From assembly GCA_017549745.1 (NCBI GenBank), contig JAFYUA010000069.1, positions 1-9,644 of the forward strand: a DNA stretch of 9,644 bases, written 5' to 3'. The notes under the pieces are model-generated. The model saw only the letters and a list, made by a program, of their open reading frames with translations, did not search any database and was not told the origin of the DNA. Positions 1 to 6,232 of the stretch are shown here, piece after piece. Position 1 is the stretch's first letter. Each line of letters begins with the position of its first letter. Position numbers and translations under genes: made by a program. The DNA comes from Clostridia bacterium. Its GTDB lineage: Bacteria > Bacillota > Clostridia > UMGS1810.

Positions 1-1
1 C

Positions 2-8
2 AAGGAGG
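2..8 (+). promoter_or_regulatory. Ribosome binding site of ftsH
   Basis: AAGGAGG, a near-perfect anti-16S match, sits 7 nt before TTG at 16-18. It decides the non-ATG start: another TTG at 11-13 is out of frame and too close, and no ATG is available at the N-terminus before the first membrane helix. Confidence 0.85.
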
Positions 9-15
9 AATTGTT

Positions 16-1902
16 TTGCATAAATTTTTTAAAAACTTCGGATTCTGGATTGTATTGATTGTGGCACTGTTTGCTGCATATACCCTTATGGGTTCTACAT
101 CCTCACAGGAATCGATAGAATTCTCGTCGCTTATTGGTGAAATAAAATCCGGAACGGTAAAAACACTTCAATATAAAGAAAACACCGTAACGATTGAAAC
201 AACCGTTAAAAATGAACGCGGTGAAAATGCGGTAAAAACCTGCTATGTTCCATCACTGAACATGCTGTATGAGCATGCGGGTGACGAGATAAAACAACAG
301 GTTAGCAAAGGCACATTGACAGTTGTCACACCCGAGCCCGATTCATATCCTTGGTGGCTTTCAATGCTTCCTACTATAATTCTGCTTGTTGTGATGATTA
401 TTTTTTGGGTTATTATGTTCAGGCAATCGGGAGGTTCTGGTCGCGGAGCCATGAGCTTTGGTAAAAGCAGAGCTAAGGTTCATGTTGCCGATAAAAATTC
501 TGTCACATTTGATGATGTTGCAGGAGCAGACGCAGAAAAAGAAGAACTCGAAGAAGTGGTTGAGTTCTTGAAAGCACCTCAAAAATTCAAAGAATTAGGA
601 GCCAAAATCCCGCGTGGAGTGCTTTTGGTAGGACCTCCGGGAACAGGTAAAACATTGCTTGCAAAAGCAGTTGCAGGTGAAGCCAAGGTGCCATTTTATT
701 CTATAAGCGGCTCAGATTTTGTTGAGATGTTTGTTGGTGTGGGTGCTTCGAGAGTAAGAGATTTGTTTGAGCAAGCCAAAAAGACATCACCGAGCATTAT
801 TTTTATAGACGAAATTGATGCAGTGGGTCGTCAGCGAGGCGCAGGTCTTGGAGGCGGTCATGACGAAAGAGAGCAAACTCTCAACCAATTGCTTGTTGAA
901 ATGGATGGTTTTGGTGTTAATCAGGGTGTAATCGTCATAGCTGCTACTAACAGACCTGACATTTTGGATAATGCGCTTCTCAGGCCGGGTCGTTTTGATC
1001 GTCAGGTAGTGGTAGATGTGCCTGACATGAAAGGCAGAGAGGCCATCCTAAAAGTTCATGCAAGAGACAAAAAGCTCGATTCGTCAGTGGATTTGTCGGT
1101 AGTAGCCAAAACAACAGCAGGCTTCACAGGAGCAGACCTTGCAAACCTTCTGAATGAAGCGGCGCTTCTTGCAGCAAGATATAACCTTCGCACAATAGGC
1201 ATGGAAGAAATTGAAAATGCAATGATTAAAGTAGTGGTTGGCACCGAAAAGAAAACCCGCGTGATGAGTGACAAAGAGAAAAAACTCACTGCATTCCACG
1301 AAGCAGGCCACGCGCTTATTTCCCGATTGTTGCCAAGCCAGGACCCTGTTCATCAAATCTCTATCATACCGCGAGGCAGAGCAGGCGGCTACACCATGAA
1401 TCTTCCATCTGAAGACAGAAGCTATACCACCAGGAATGAAATTCTCGATTCCATCTGTGTGCTTTTGGGTGGCAGAGCTGCTGAGAAATTAACCCTTGAA
1501 GACATAAGCACGGGTGCATCAAACGATATTGAACGAGCTACTGCAGCTGCCAGACAAATGGTTTCTAAGTATGGCATGAGCGAATCGCTCGGTCCCGTGT
1601 GCTATGGCAGTGAGCATGATGAGGTCTTTATTGGTCGTGATTTTGTGCAATCCCGTTCTATAAGCGAAAATGTGTCTGCCATGATAGATAGCGAAGTCAG
1701 CAAGATTATCGAAAACCAATACGAAAGATGTTTGTCACTTATAAAAGAAAACATGGATAAGCTCAATCTCATTGCAGATGCTTTGATTGAACGCGAGAAA
1801 CTATCCGGCGAAGAATTTGAAATAATATTTGACGGCGGTACACTTGAAGTGTTGCCATCTTTGGAAAATGACATTTCCCTTAACACAGAAGCTGATAATT
1901 AA
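16..1902 (+). CDS. ftsH: ATP-dependent zinc metalloprotease FtsH
   Basis: FtsH is a membrane-anchored hexameric AAA+ protease that unfolds and degrades misassembled membrane proteins and short-lived regulators on the cytoplasmic side. All hallmarks are visible in the 628 residues. There are two membrane segments (about 9-26 and 113-135) around an extracytoplasmic domain. The AAA module has Walker A GPPGTGKT (206-213), the pore loop MFVG (238-241), Walker B IIFIDE (261-266) and a second region of homology with arginine fingers R323 and R326. The zinc site is HEAGH (428-432), with D504 in the NDI motif as the likely third ligand. Length is normal for the family. The start is TTG at 16, chosen because AAGGAGG lies 7 nt upstream and the product begins with the expected short basic N-terminus and membrane helix. 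Upstream sequence is outside the window. A strong palindromic terminator begins at the stop codon, so ftsH ends its transcription unit. Identification is essentially certain. Confidence 0.98.
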   Translation: MHKFFKNFGFWIVLIVALFAAYTLMGSTSSQESIEFSSLIGEIKSGTVKTLQYKENTVTIETTVKNERGENAVKTCYVPSLNMLYEHAGDEIKQQVSKGTLTVVTPEPDSYPWWLSMLPTIILLVVMIIFWVIMFRQSGGSGRGAMSFGKSRAKVHVADKNSVTFDDVAGADAEKEELEEVVEFLKAPQKFKELGAKIPRGVLLVGPPGTGKTLLAKAVAGEAKVPFYSISGSDFVEMFVGVGASRVRDLFEQAKKTSPSIIFIDEIDAVGRQRGAGLGGGHDEREQTLNQLLVEMDGFGVNQGVIVIAATNRPDILDNALLRPGRFDRQVVVDVPDMKGREAILKVHARDKKLDSSVDLSVVAKTTAGFTGADLANLLNEAALLAARYNLRTIGMEEIENAMIKVVVGTEKKTRVMSDKEKKLTAFHEAGHALISRLLPSQDPVHQISIIPRGRAGGYTMNLPSEDRSYTTRNEILDSICVLLGGRAAEKLTLEDISTGASNDIERATAAARQMVSKYGMSESLGPVCYGSEHDEVFIGRDFVQSRSISENVSAMIDSEVSKIIENQYERCLSLIKENMDKLNLIADALIEREKLSGEEFEIIFDGGTLEVLPSLENDISLNTEADN

Positions 1903-1947
1903 TCTCAAATGAAAAACCTCCCATATGGGAGGTTTTTCATTTGAGAT
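1902..1947. terminator. Bidirectional terminator, 46-bp perfect palindrome
   Basis: Positions 1902-1924 and 1925-1947 are exact reverse complements. The core is a G+C-rich stem (ACCTCCCAT/ATGGGAGGT) flanked by A5 at 1912-1916 and T5 at 1933-1937, so either strand gives a hairpin followed by a U-tract. It starts on the last base of the ftsH stop codon and can end both ftsH (+) and the leftward amidase unit (-). The pairing runs a further 10 bp beyond the A/T tracts on each side, which a terminator does not need. Confidence 0.9.
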
Positions 1948-2044
1948 ATCTCTCGATAGCTCTTGGATTGATAAATTTGTCCTGCAATGGGTCAAATAAG
2001 CTCAAGAGGCACAGAAGTCTTCTTTTATTTGCTTTGCTTCTCAT
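1937..2044 (-). CDS. Possible 35-residue small protein (doubtful)
   Basis: This lies in the 199-base stretch between the ftsH terminator and the amidase pair, where no other gene is evident. An ATG at 2044 on the minus strand is preceded by AAGGGATGATGAT, which could act as a ribosome binding site about 8 nt away. It opens a 35-codon frame with a basic N-terminus (MRSKANKRR), a short hydrophobic run (LLCLLSLF), and a C-terminus ending ERYLK. The stop codon lies inside the right arm of the palindromic terminator, which is awkward for a real gene. I recognise no family. It is in the same direction as the amidases, 102 nt after the second one. It could equally be chance. Confidence 0.2.
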   Translation of the reverse strand: MRSKANKRRLLCLLSLFDPLQDKFINPRAIERYLK

Positions 2045-2146
2045 ATCATCATCCCTTGTAGATATTAGTCATACAACAGAAAGCGATAATATTGCCTCAG
2101 ATAATATAATTCCAAAATTTAATATGATTACACTCGGAAATATTAG

Positions 2147-2644
2147 TCAATCATCAGTTCTTACACCAAGAATATGAATTCCTCTGATGTTTTGAAAATT
2201 ATATGTGCTTAAATTTCTGTTTAAAGCATCCTGAGAATGAGATGCCACATAATAACGCCTGCCACGCGGAGTTCTTCGCACAGCCACCAAAAATAAACTG
2301 TGATAGAATGAACCGGATTCGTTGGCAAGTTGTATTACATCTCCTGGCAAAAGCGAATTCAAAGGTCTTTCTTCGGCAAATGGACCCATCCCTTGATTGT
2401 TTGTCATAAAATCATAAAAAAATTGCACACCTGTCCAAGATGGCGACTTGTCATTTGCATTAATATAATACCAGCCAAAATCGGGAGTATAATTCATTAC
2501 GCCACTGCCTGCATACACACACTGCGAAACAAAGCTTGTGCAGTCCCCTCCTATTTGGCTATAATCATAAAATTCAGGATTGCGCGATAGAGCCCAACGA
2601 TTTGCATATTCTATCGCCGCACTTCTGTTGTAGGGAACAATCAT
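2147..2644 (-). CDS. Amidase_6-type putative peptidoglycan amidase
   Basis: This 165-residue protein matches the putative amidase domain family (Amidase_6, a papain/CHAP-like cysteine fold) over nearly its whole length. The N-terminal YNRSAAIEYANRWA repeat-like opening is typical. It is followed by the catalytic-Cys motif GGDCTSFVSQC (C35), GWYY (57-60) and SPSWTGVQ (67-74). A histidine in the YHSLFLV strand (H115) is the likely catalytic His, and ASHSQDALNR (134-143) is also characteristic. There is no signal peptide, membrane segment or wall-binding domain, so it either acts after cell or mother-cell lysis or is released another way. The ATG at 2644 follows AAGGATGAG. The gene lies 21 nt after the Amidase_3 gene in the same direction and is surely co-transcribed. 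In Firmicutes such domains often occur in sporulation or wall-lytic proteins. The exact substrate bond is inferred from the family only. Confidence 0.85.
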   Translation of the reverse strand: MIVPYNRSAAIEYANRWALSRNPEFYDYSQIGGDCTSFVSQCVYAGSGVMNYTPDFGWYYINANDKSPSWTGVQFFYDFMTNNQGMGPFAEERPLNSLLPGDVIQLANESGSFYHSLFLVAVRRTPRGRRYYVASHSQDALNRNLSTYNFQNIRGIHILGVRTDD

Positions 2645-2665
2645 ATTTACTCATCCTTTCTTGTG

Positions 2666-3235
2666 TTACGAATTTACGCCAAAAAATCTCAATATTCCCT
2701 GATACATCGCATATGCAAATCCATATGGATCATTTTTCATTTTCATGGCATCTTCATAGTTAGATATAAATCCCAGCTCAACAAGCACGGCCGGCATTCT
2801 GGTGCGCCTCAAAACATATAGCGACGGGCGTGCAAAAACACCTCTGTTTTCAGTGCCCATTCTGTTGGATATTGCATTAACCATGTTTTGTGCAAGGTAG
2901 TAGCTTTCGTCATTTAGTCTGTATACATAGGCTTCGGTTCCATTACCTGCAGGATTTACTGAACCATTTGTGTGTATGCTTATGAAATAATCTGCAGGCC
3001 ATGAATTGGCCATTCTTACTCTTTGCTGAAGGCTTGTTGCATTGCTGGTGCCAAGTGTTTCGGTGGGCGTATTTCTCGAAAGTCTTGCTTCAAAGTTGGG
3101 ATTTGCCTGAAGTAAATCATATAAATATCTGCCAACTATATATGTTATGTCCTGTTCACGCAAGCCGTTACCTTCTGCACCGGCGTTTGGCCCTGATGGA
3201 TTGTGACCTTGATCTATAAATATCCTTATAGCCAT
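2666..3235 (-). CDS. N-acetylmuramoyl-L-alanine amidase (Amidase_3)
   Basis: This is a zinc amidase that cleaves the bond between N-acetylmuramic acid and the L-Ala of the stem peptide. The 189 residues form a bare catalytic domain. IFIDQGHNP supplies zinc ligand H11, LREQD supplies E27, and FISIHTNGS supplies H88. AVLVELGFISN carries the catalytic glutamate E153. The ligand set is complete, so the enzyme should be active. It has no signal peptide and no LysM, SPOR or SH3 wall-binding module. That resembles mother-cell amidases of sporulation (CwlC-like) or phage endolysins more than exported autolysins. The ATG at 3235 has GAGGTG 5-6 nt upstream. It is the first gene of a two-gene unit with the Amidase_6 protein and is divergent from the LysM-GH18 gene, sharing a 115-bp promoter region. 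Domain identification is firm, and the sporulation role is inference from context. Confidence 0.93.
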   Translation of the reverse strand: MAIRIFIDQGHNPSGPNAGAEGNGLREQDITYIVGRYLYDLLQANPNFEARLSRNTPTETLGTSNATSLQQRVRMANSWPADYFISIHTNGSVNPAGNGTEAYVYRLNDESYYLAQNMVNAISNRMGTENRGVFARPSLYVLRRTRMPAVLVELGFISNYEDAMKMKNDPYGFAYAMYQGILRFFGVNS

Positions 3236-3292
3236 AATTTCACCTCATTATATTCTTTTTGCTTTAGTATATTCCAAGAATGTGTGAGATGT

Positions 3293-3321
3293 GAATATTC
3301 CTTTTATAATACACATATTAT
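3293..3321 (+). promoter_or_regulatory. Candidate sigma-E-type promoter of the LysM-GH18 gene
   Basis: GAATATT at 3293-3299 and CATATTAT at 3314-3321, 14 nt apart, resemble the Bacillus sigma-E pattern (kmATATT, then CATACAnT at similar spacing). Transcription would start roughly 10-15 nt before the ribosome binding site at 3338-3344. Known yaaH and ydhD genes in B. subtilis are mother-cell (sigma-E) genes, which fits. The element is short and AT-rich, so chance is possible. Confidence 0.4.
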
Positions 3322-3350
3322 TAAACACATTATATTTGTGAGGTGTTTGT

Positions 3351-4631
3351 ATGGAAATACACATTGTCACACAGGGAGAAACCATATATTCCATTGCCAA
3401 CGAATACGGAACATCACCGCAAAGGCTCATAGTCGACAACGGATTAACGGGATTAAACAATCTTCTCATCGGGCAAAGCTTAATAATTCTGAGACCATCT
3501 GTCACACATACTGTGACTCAGGGTGAGAGTATATATTCTATAGCAGCTCTATATGAAATTGATCCAATACGGCTTATATTAAATAATCCCACTCTTATTT
3601 TCAATACAAATATAATTCCAGGTGAGATACTTACGATAGAGTTTGACAATCAGACCAACAGAAACATCGAAACCTATGGCTACATATATCCGTTTATAAA
3701 TCGGGATTTGCTCGAATTACAGGCCGCCTACTGCACTCGGATGGCTGTATTCAGCTATGGTTTCACGCAATCAGGAGAATTGATACCTATAAACGACAAC
3801 AGTGTGCTAAGTAGTCTTGAGCGTTGGCAGACTCAGCCAATAATGCTATTGTCTTCAATAACGGAAGAAGGAACATTTCAAAACGAAAAAGCAACTGTTT
3901 TATTTAATAACATAGAAGTTCAGAACAATGTAATAGCCAACATGCTTGGAGTAATGAGAGAAAAAGGCTACATTGGTGTTGATTTGGATTTTGAATACAT
4001 AGACCCGGCAGACAGAGATGCATATGTCGCTTTCGTAGAAAATGTCACCACTGTAATGAATCAGAATGGCTATAGTGTAAATGTTGATTTGGCACCGAAA
4101 AACAGTGATAATCAAAGAGGCACTCTGTATGAGGGACACGATTATGCTGCGCTCGGTAGCGCTGCCAACACAGTGCTACTGATGACATATGAATGGGGAT
4201 ACACATATGGTCCGCCAATGGCTGTGGCACCTATTAACAAAGTGCGTGAAGTTGTAGAATATGGTGTAAGTAAGATTGATAACACTAAAATTTACATGGG
4301 CATACCAAACTATGGATATGACTGGCTGTTGCCATATGTACAGGGAGATTCAAAAGCAAGAAGCATAGGAAATGAAGAAGCAATAAGAATAGCGCAAAGA
4401 TATGGAGCAGTTATCAACTTTGATGAAGTAGCCGCCACGCCTTTCTTTAATTATCTGGATGAATCAGGCAGAGAGCATGAAGTGTGGTTTGAAGATGTGA
4501 GGAGCATAATTGCTAAGTATGACTTAATAGATGAATTTCAGCTTTTGGGTGGCGGATACTGGAATCTAATGCGCAGCTTCATTCAAAATTGGTCATATGT
4601 GAATTCACAATATCGTATAGCTAAGGTTTGA
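3351..4631 (+). CDS. LysM-LysM-GH18 glycosidase, YaaH/SleL-like
   Basis: This 426-residue protein has two N-terminal LysM peptidoglycan-binding repeats. Repeat 1 is about 2-48 (VTQGETIYSIANEYG) and repeat 2 about 52-98 (VTQGESIYSIAALYE). A GH18 catalytic domain follows from about 107 to 420. The GH18 active-site strand reads GVDLDFEYI, with D211, D213 and the acid/base E215. Other conserved pieces are MTYEWGY (278-284), GIPNYGYDW (317-325) and VWFEDVRS (378-385). This layout is that of YaaH/YdhD/SleL, spore-coat or cortex enzymes of Bacillus and Clostridia that hydrolyse N-acetylglucosamine linkages in cortex fragments at germination. As in those proteins, there is no signal peptide; the protein begins directly with LysM. 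GTGAGGTG lies 6 nt before the ATG. It stands divergent from the two amidase genes, so the three hydrolases form a cassette. Architecture is certain; the spore role comes from the family. Confidence 0.93.
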   Translation: MEIHIVTQGETIYSIANEYGTSPQRLIVDNGLTGLNNLLIGQSLIILRPSVTHTVTQGESIYSIAALYEIDPIRLILNNPTLIFNTNIIPGEILTIEFDNQTNRNIETYGYIYPFINRDLLELQAAYCTRMAVFSYGFTQSGELIPINDNSVLSSLERWQTQPIMLLSSITEEGTFQNEKATVLFNNIEVQNNVIANMLGVMREKGYIGVDLDFEYIDPADRDAYVAFVENVTTVMNQNGYSVNVDLAPKNSDNQRGTLYEGHDYAALGSAANTVLLMTYEWGYTYGPPMAVAPINKVREVVEYGVSKIDNTKIYMGIPNYGYDWLLPYVQGDSKARSIGNEEAIRIAQRYGAVINFDEVAATPFFNYLDESGREHEVWFEDVRSIIAKYDLIDEFQLLGGGYWNLMRSFIQNWSYVNSQYRIAKV

Positions 4632-4639
4632 ATAGCATC

Positions 4640-4668
4640 TTGACAATATATCGATTAAGTGTTAGTAT
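4640..4668 (+). promoter_or_regulatory. Sigma-A-type promoter of hydG
   Basis: TTGACA at 4640-4645 (perfect -35) is followed 17 nt later by TAGTAT at 4663-4668 (4 of 6 matches to TATAAT). It begins 8 nt after the stop codon of the GH18 gene. It would give a hydG leader of roughly 105 nt containing the hairpin at 4737-4764. Confidence 0.7.
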
Positions 4669-4700
4669 ATAAATATAGTTCTGACTCCAAATATTGTGAT

Positions 4701-4733
4701 ATGAGGCGGAAGACTGTTGATTATATTATTTAA
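4701..4733 (+). other. Possible 10-codon leader peptide before hydG
   Basis: An ATG at 4701 opens the frame MRRKTVDYII, which stops with TAA at 4731-4733, four bases before the hairpin. The spacing resembles an attenuator leader peptide. However, no ribosome binding site is visible upstream and there is no run of one regulatory amino acid, so it may be chance. Confidence 0.15.
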
Positions 4734-4736
4734 TTA

Positions 4737-4764
4737 ACGCTCCGTAATCCGGAGCGTATTTTTT
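4737..4764 (+). terminator. Intrinsic terminator / attenuator in the hydG leader
   Basis: The perfect 8-bp stem ACGCTCCG (4737-4744) / CGGAGCGT (4750-4757) has a 5-nt loop and is followed by A and T6 (4759-4764). The U-tract runs straight into the hydG ribosome binding site AAGGAG (4765-4770). It could end transcripts from the GH18 gene, but any hydG transcript must also cross it, because only 15 nt separate it from the start codon. It therefore probably acts as an attenuator or partial terminator. Confidence 0.8.
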
Positions 4765-4779
4765 AAGGAGAAAAACAAA

Positions 4780-6195
4780 ATGTACAATCCAAAATCTTTA
4801 AAAGCGGAAGAATTTATCAATCACGAAGAAATCCTGGACACATTAAAATATGCTGACGAAAATAAAGATAATTATGAATTGATTGATTCTATTATTGATA
4901 AAGCCGAAGAGAGAAAAGGACTCACCCACCGCGAAGCATCTGTATTGCTTGCGTGCGAAGACCAGGCAAGAATTGAGCGAATTTACAATCTGGCAGAGCA
5001 GATAAAAAAGGATTTCTATGGCAACAGAATAGTTATGTTTGCACCGCTTTATCTTTCGAATTATTGCGTGAATGGTTGCGTATATTGTCCTTATCATTTA
5101 AAAAATAAAACCATTCCAAGAAAAAAGCTGACTCAGGATGAAGTGAGAAAAGAGGTCATAGCTCTTCAGGATATGGGACACAAGCGTCTGGCAATTGAAG
5201 CCGGCGAAGACCCTGTCAACAATCCCATCGAGTATATACTCGAGTGTATCGACACCATATACTCCATAAAACACAAAAATGGCGCAATAAGAAGAGTTAA
5301 TGTGAACATTGCAGCAACTACAGTTGAAAATTATCGCAGGCTCAAAGAGGCAGGAATAGGCACTTATATTTTATTTCAGGAAACATATCACAAAGACAGC
5401 TACCTGAAACTGCACCCCACAGGCCCCAAACACGACTATGCATATCACACAGAGGCTATGGATCGCGCTATGCAGGGCGGTATTGATGATGTAGGTCTGG
5501 GTGTGTTATTTGGCTTGGAGCTTTATCGATATGAATTTGCAGGCCTACTGATGCATGCCGAGCACTTGGAAGCAGCTTTCGGCGTAGGACCTCACACTAT
5601 CAGTGTGCCGCGTATCAAAAAAGCTGACGACATTGACCCGAGCGCATTTGACAATAGCATCAGCGATGAAATTTTCGCAAAGCTCTGTGCATTAATCAGG
5701 ATATCAGTACCATACACAGGTATGATTATATCAACCAGAGAGAGTCAGCAGCTCAGAGAAAAGGTTATCAGACTTGGCGTTTCGCAAATCAGCGGGGCTT
5801 CAAGAACCTCAGTTGGCGGTTATGCCGACGAAGAACGCCCACATGATACAGAGCAGTTTGATGTTTCTGATCAGCGCACTCTCGACGAGGTTGTAAATTG
5901 GCTCATGTCAGCCGGATACATTCCCTCTTTTTGCACGGCATGTTATCGCGAAGGCAGAACAGGTGATCGCTTTATGACACTTTGTAAAAACGGTCAGATT
6001 CAGAATTGCTGCCACCCCAATGCTTTGATGACTTTAAAGGAATATCTGATGGATTACGCATCGGAGGACACCCGAGCTGTTGGCGAAAAGCTCATTGCAA
6101 AAGAAATAGAAAAAATACCCAATGATAAAGTAAAAGAAATTGCCAAAAATAACCTTAAAAATATAGAAAGCGGCAAACGAGATTTCCGTTTCTGA
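4780..6195 (+). CDS. hydG: [FeFe]-hydrogenase maturase HydG (tyrosine lyase)
   Basis: HydG is a radical SAM enzyme that splits L-tyrosine to p-cresol and supplies the CO and cyanide ligands, as an Fe(CO)2CN-type synthon, for the H-cluster of [FeFe] hydrogenase. The radical SAM cluster motif CX3CX2C is at C96, C100 and C103 (YCVNGCVYC). The C-terminal auxiliary cluster motif CX2CX22C is at C385, C388 and C411 (CTACYREGRTGDRF and NCCHPNA), which separates HydG from the related thiamine enzyme ThiH. The 471 residues are the usual HydG length. AAGGAG lies 9 nt before the ATG. A promoter and a terminator-like hairpin precede it, and a bidirectional terminator follows, so it appears to be monocistronic. 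hydE, hydF and the hydrogenase itself are not in this window. The presence of HydG implies an anaerobe that makes or uses H2. Both metal sites are intact. Confidence 0.97.
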   Translation: MYNPKSLKAEEFINHEEILDTLKYADENKDNYELIDSIIDKAEERKGLTHREASVLLACEDQARIERIYNLAEQIKKDFYGNRIVMFAPLYLSNYCVNGCVYCPYHLKNKTIPRKKLTQDEVRKEVIALQDMGHKRLAIEAGEDPVNNPIEYILECIDTIYSIKHKNGAIRRVNVNIAATTVENYRRLKEAGIGTYILFQETYHKDSYLKLHPTGPKHDYAYHTEAMDRAMQGGIDDVGLGVLFGLELYRYEFAGLLMHAEHLEAAFGVGPHTISVPRIKKADDIDPSAFDNSISDEIFAKLCALIRISVPYTGMIISTRESQQLREKVIRLGVSQISGASRTSVGGYADEERPHDTEQFDVSDQRTLDEVVNWLMSAGYIPSFCTACYREGRTGDRFMTLCKNGQIQNCCHPNALMTLKEYLMDYASEDTRAVGEKLIAKEIEKIPNDKVKEIAKNNLKNIESGKRDFRF

Positions 6196-6196
6196 C

Positions 6197-6232
6197 AAAA
6201 ATCCCCACACCTAAACAAGTGTGGGGATTTTT
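6197..6232. terminator. Bidirectional terminator between hydG and rluA-like gene
   Basis: AAAAATCCCCACAC (6197-6210) and GTGTGGGGATTTTT (6219-6232) pair perfectly over 14 bp around an 8-nt loop. A5 and T5 at the ends give a U-tract on either strand. It begins 2 nt after the hydG stop and overlaps the stop codon of the converging pseudouridine synthase gene (TAA, complement of 6231-6233), so it serves both. Confidence 0.93.

Noticed and set aside
1056..1356. Minus-strand frames opposite ftsH
   Set aside because: They lie entirely within the conserved AAA and protease coding region and show no signals or recognisable domains.
1941..2177. Plus-strand 78-codon frame starting with TTG, with a GGGAGG at 1927-1932 and a hydrophobic stretch
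   Set aside because: The apparent ribosome binding site is the stem of the terminator, so it would be sequestered. The frame overlaps the 3' end of the convergent Amidase_6 gene, and the product resembles no family.
3247..3252. TATAAT on the minus strand upstream of the Amidase_3 gene as a -10 box
   Set aside because: It directly abuts the GAGGTG ribosome binding site, so the transcript would start within or after it. No -35 box is found at 16-18 nt.
4670..4736. Known riboswitch in the hydG leader
   Set aside because: No conserved core of any riboswitch class I know (for example preQ1, SAM, fluoride, guanidine or T-box) is recognisable. I therefore report only the hairpin and leave the leader unclassified.
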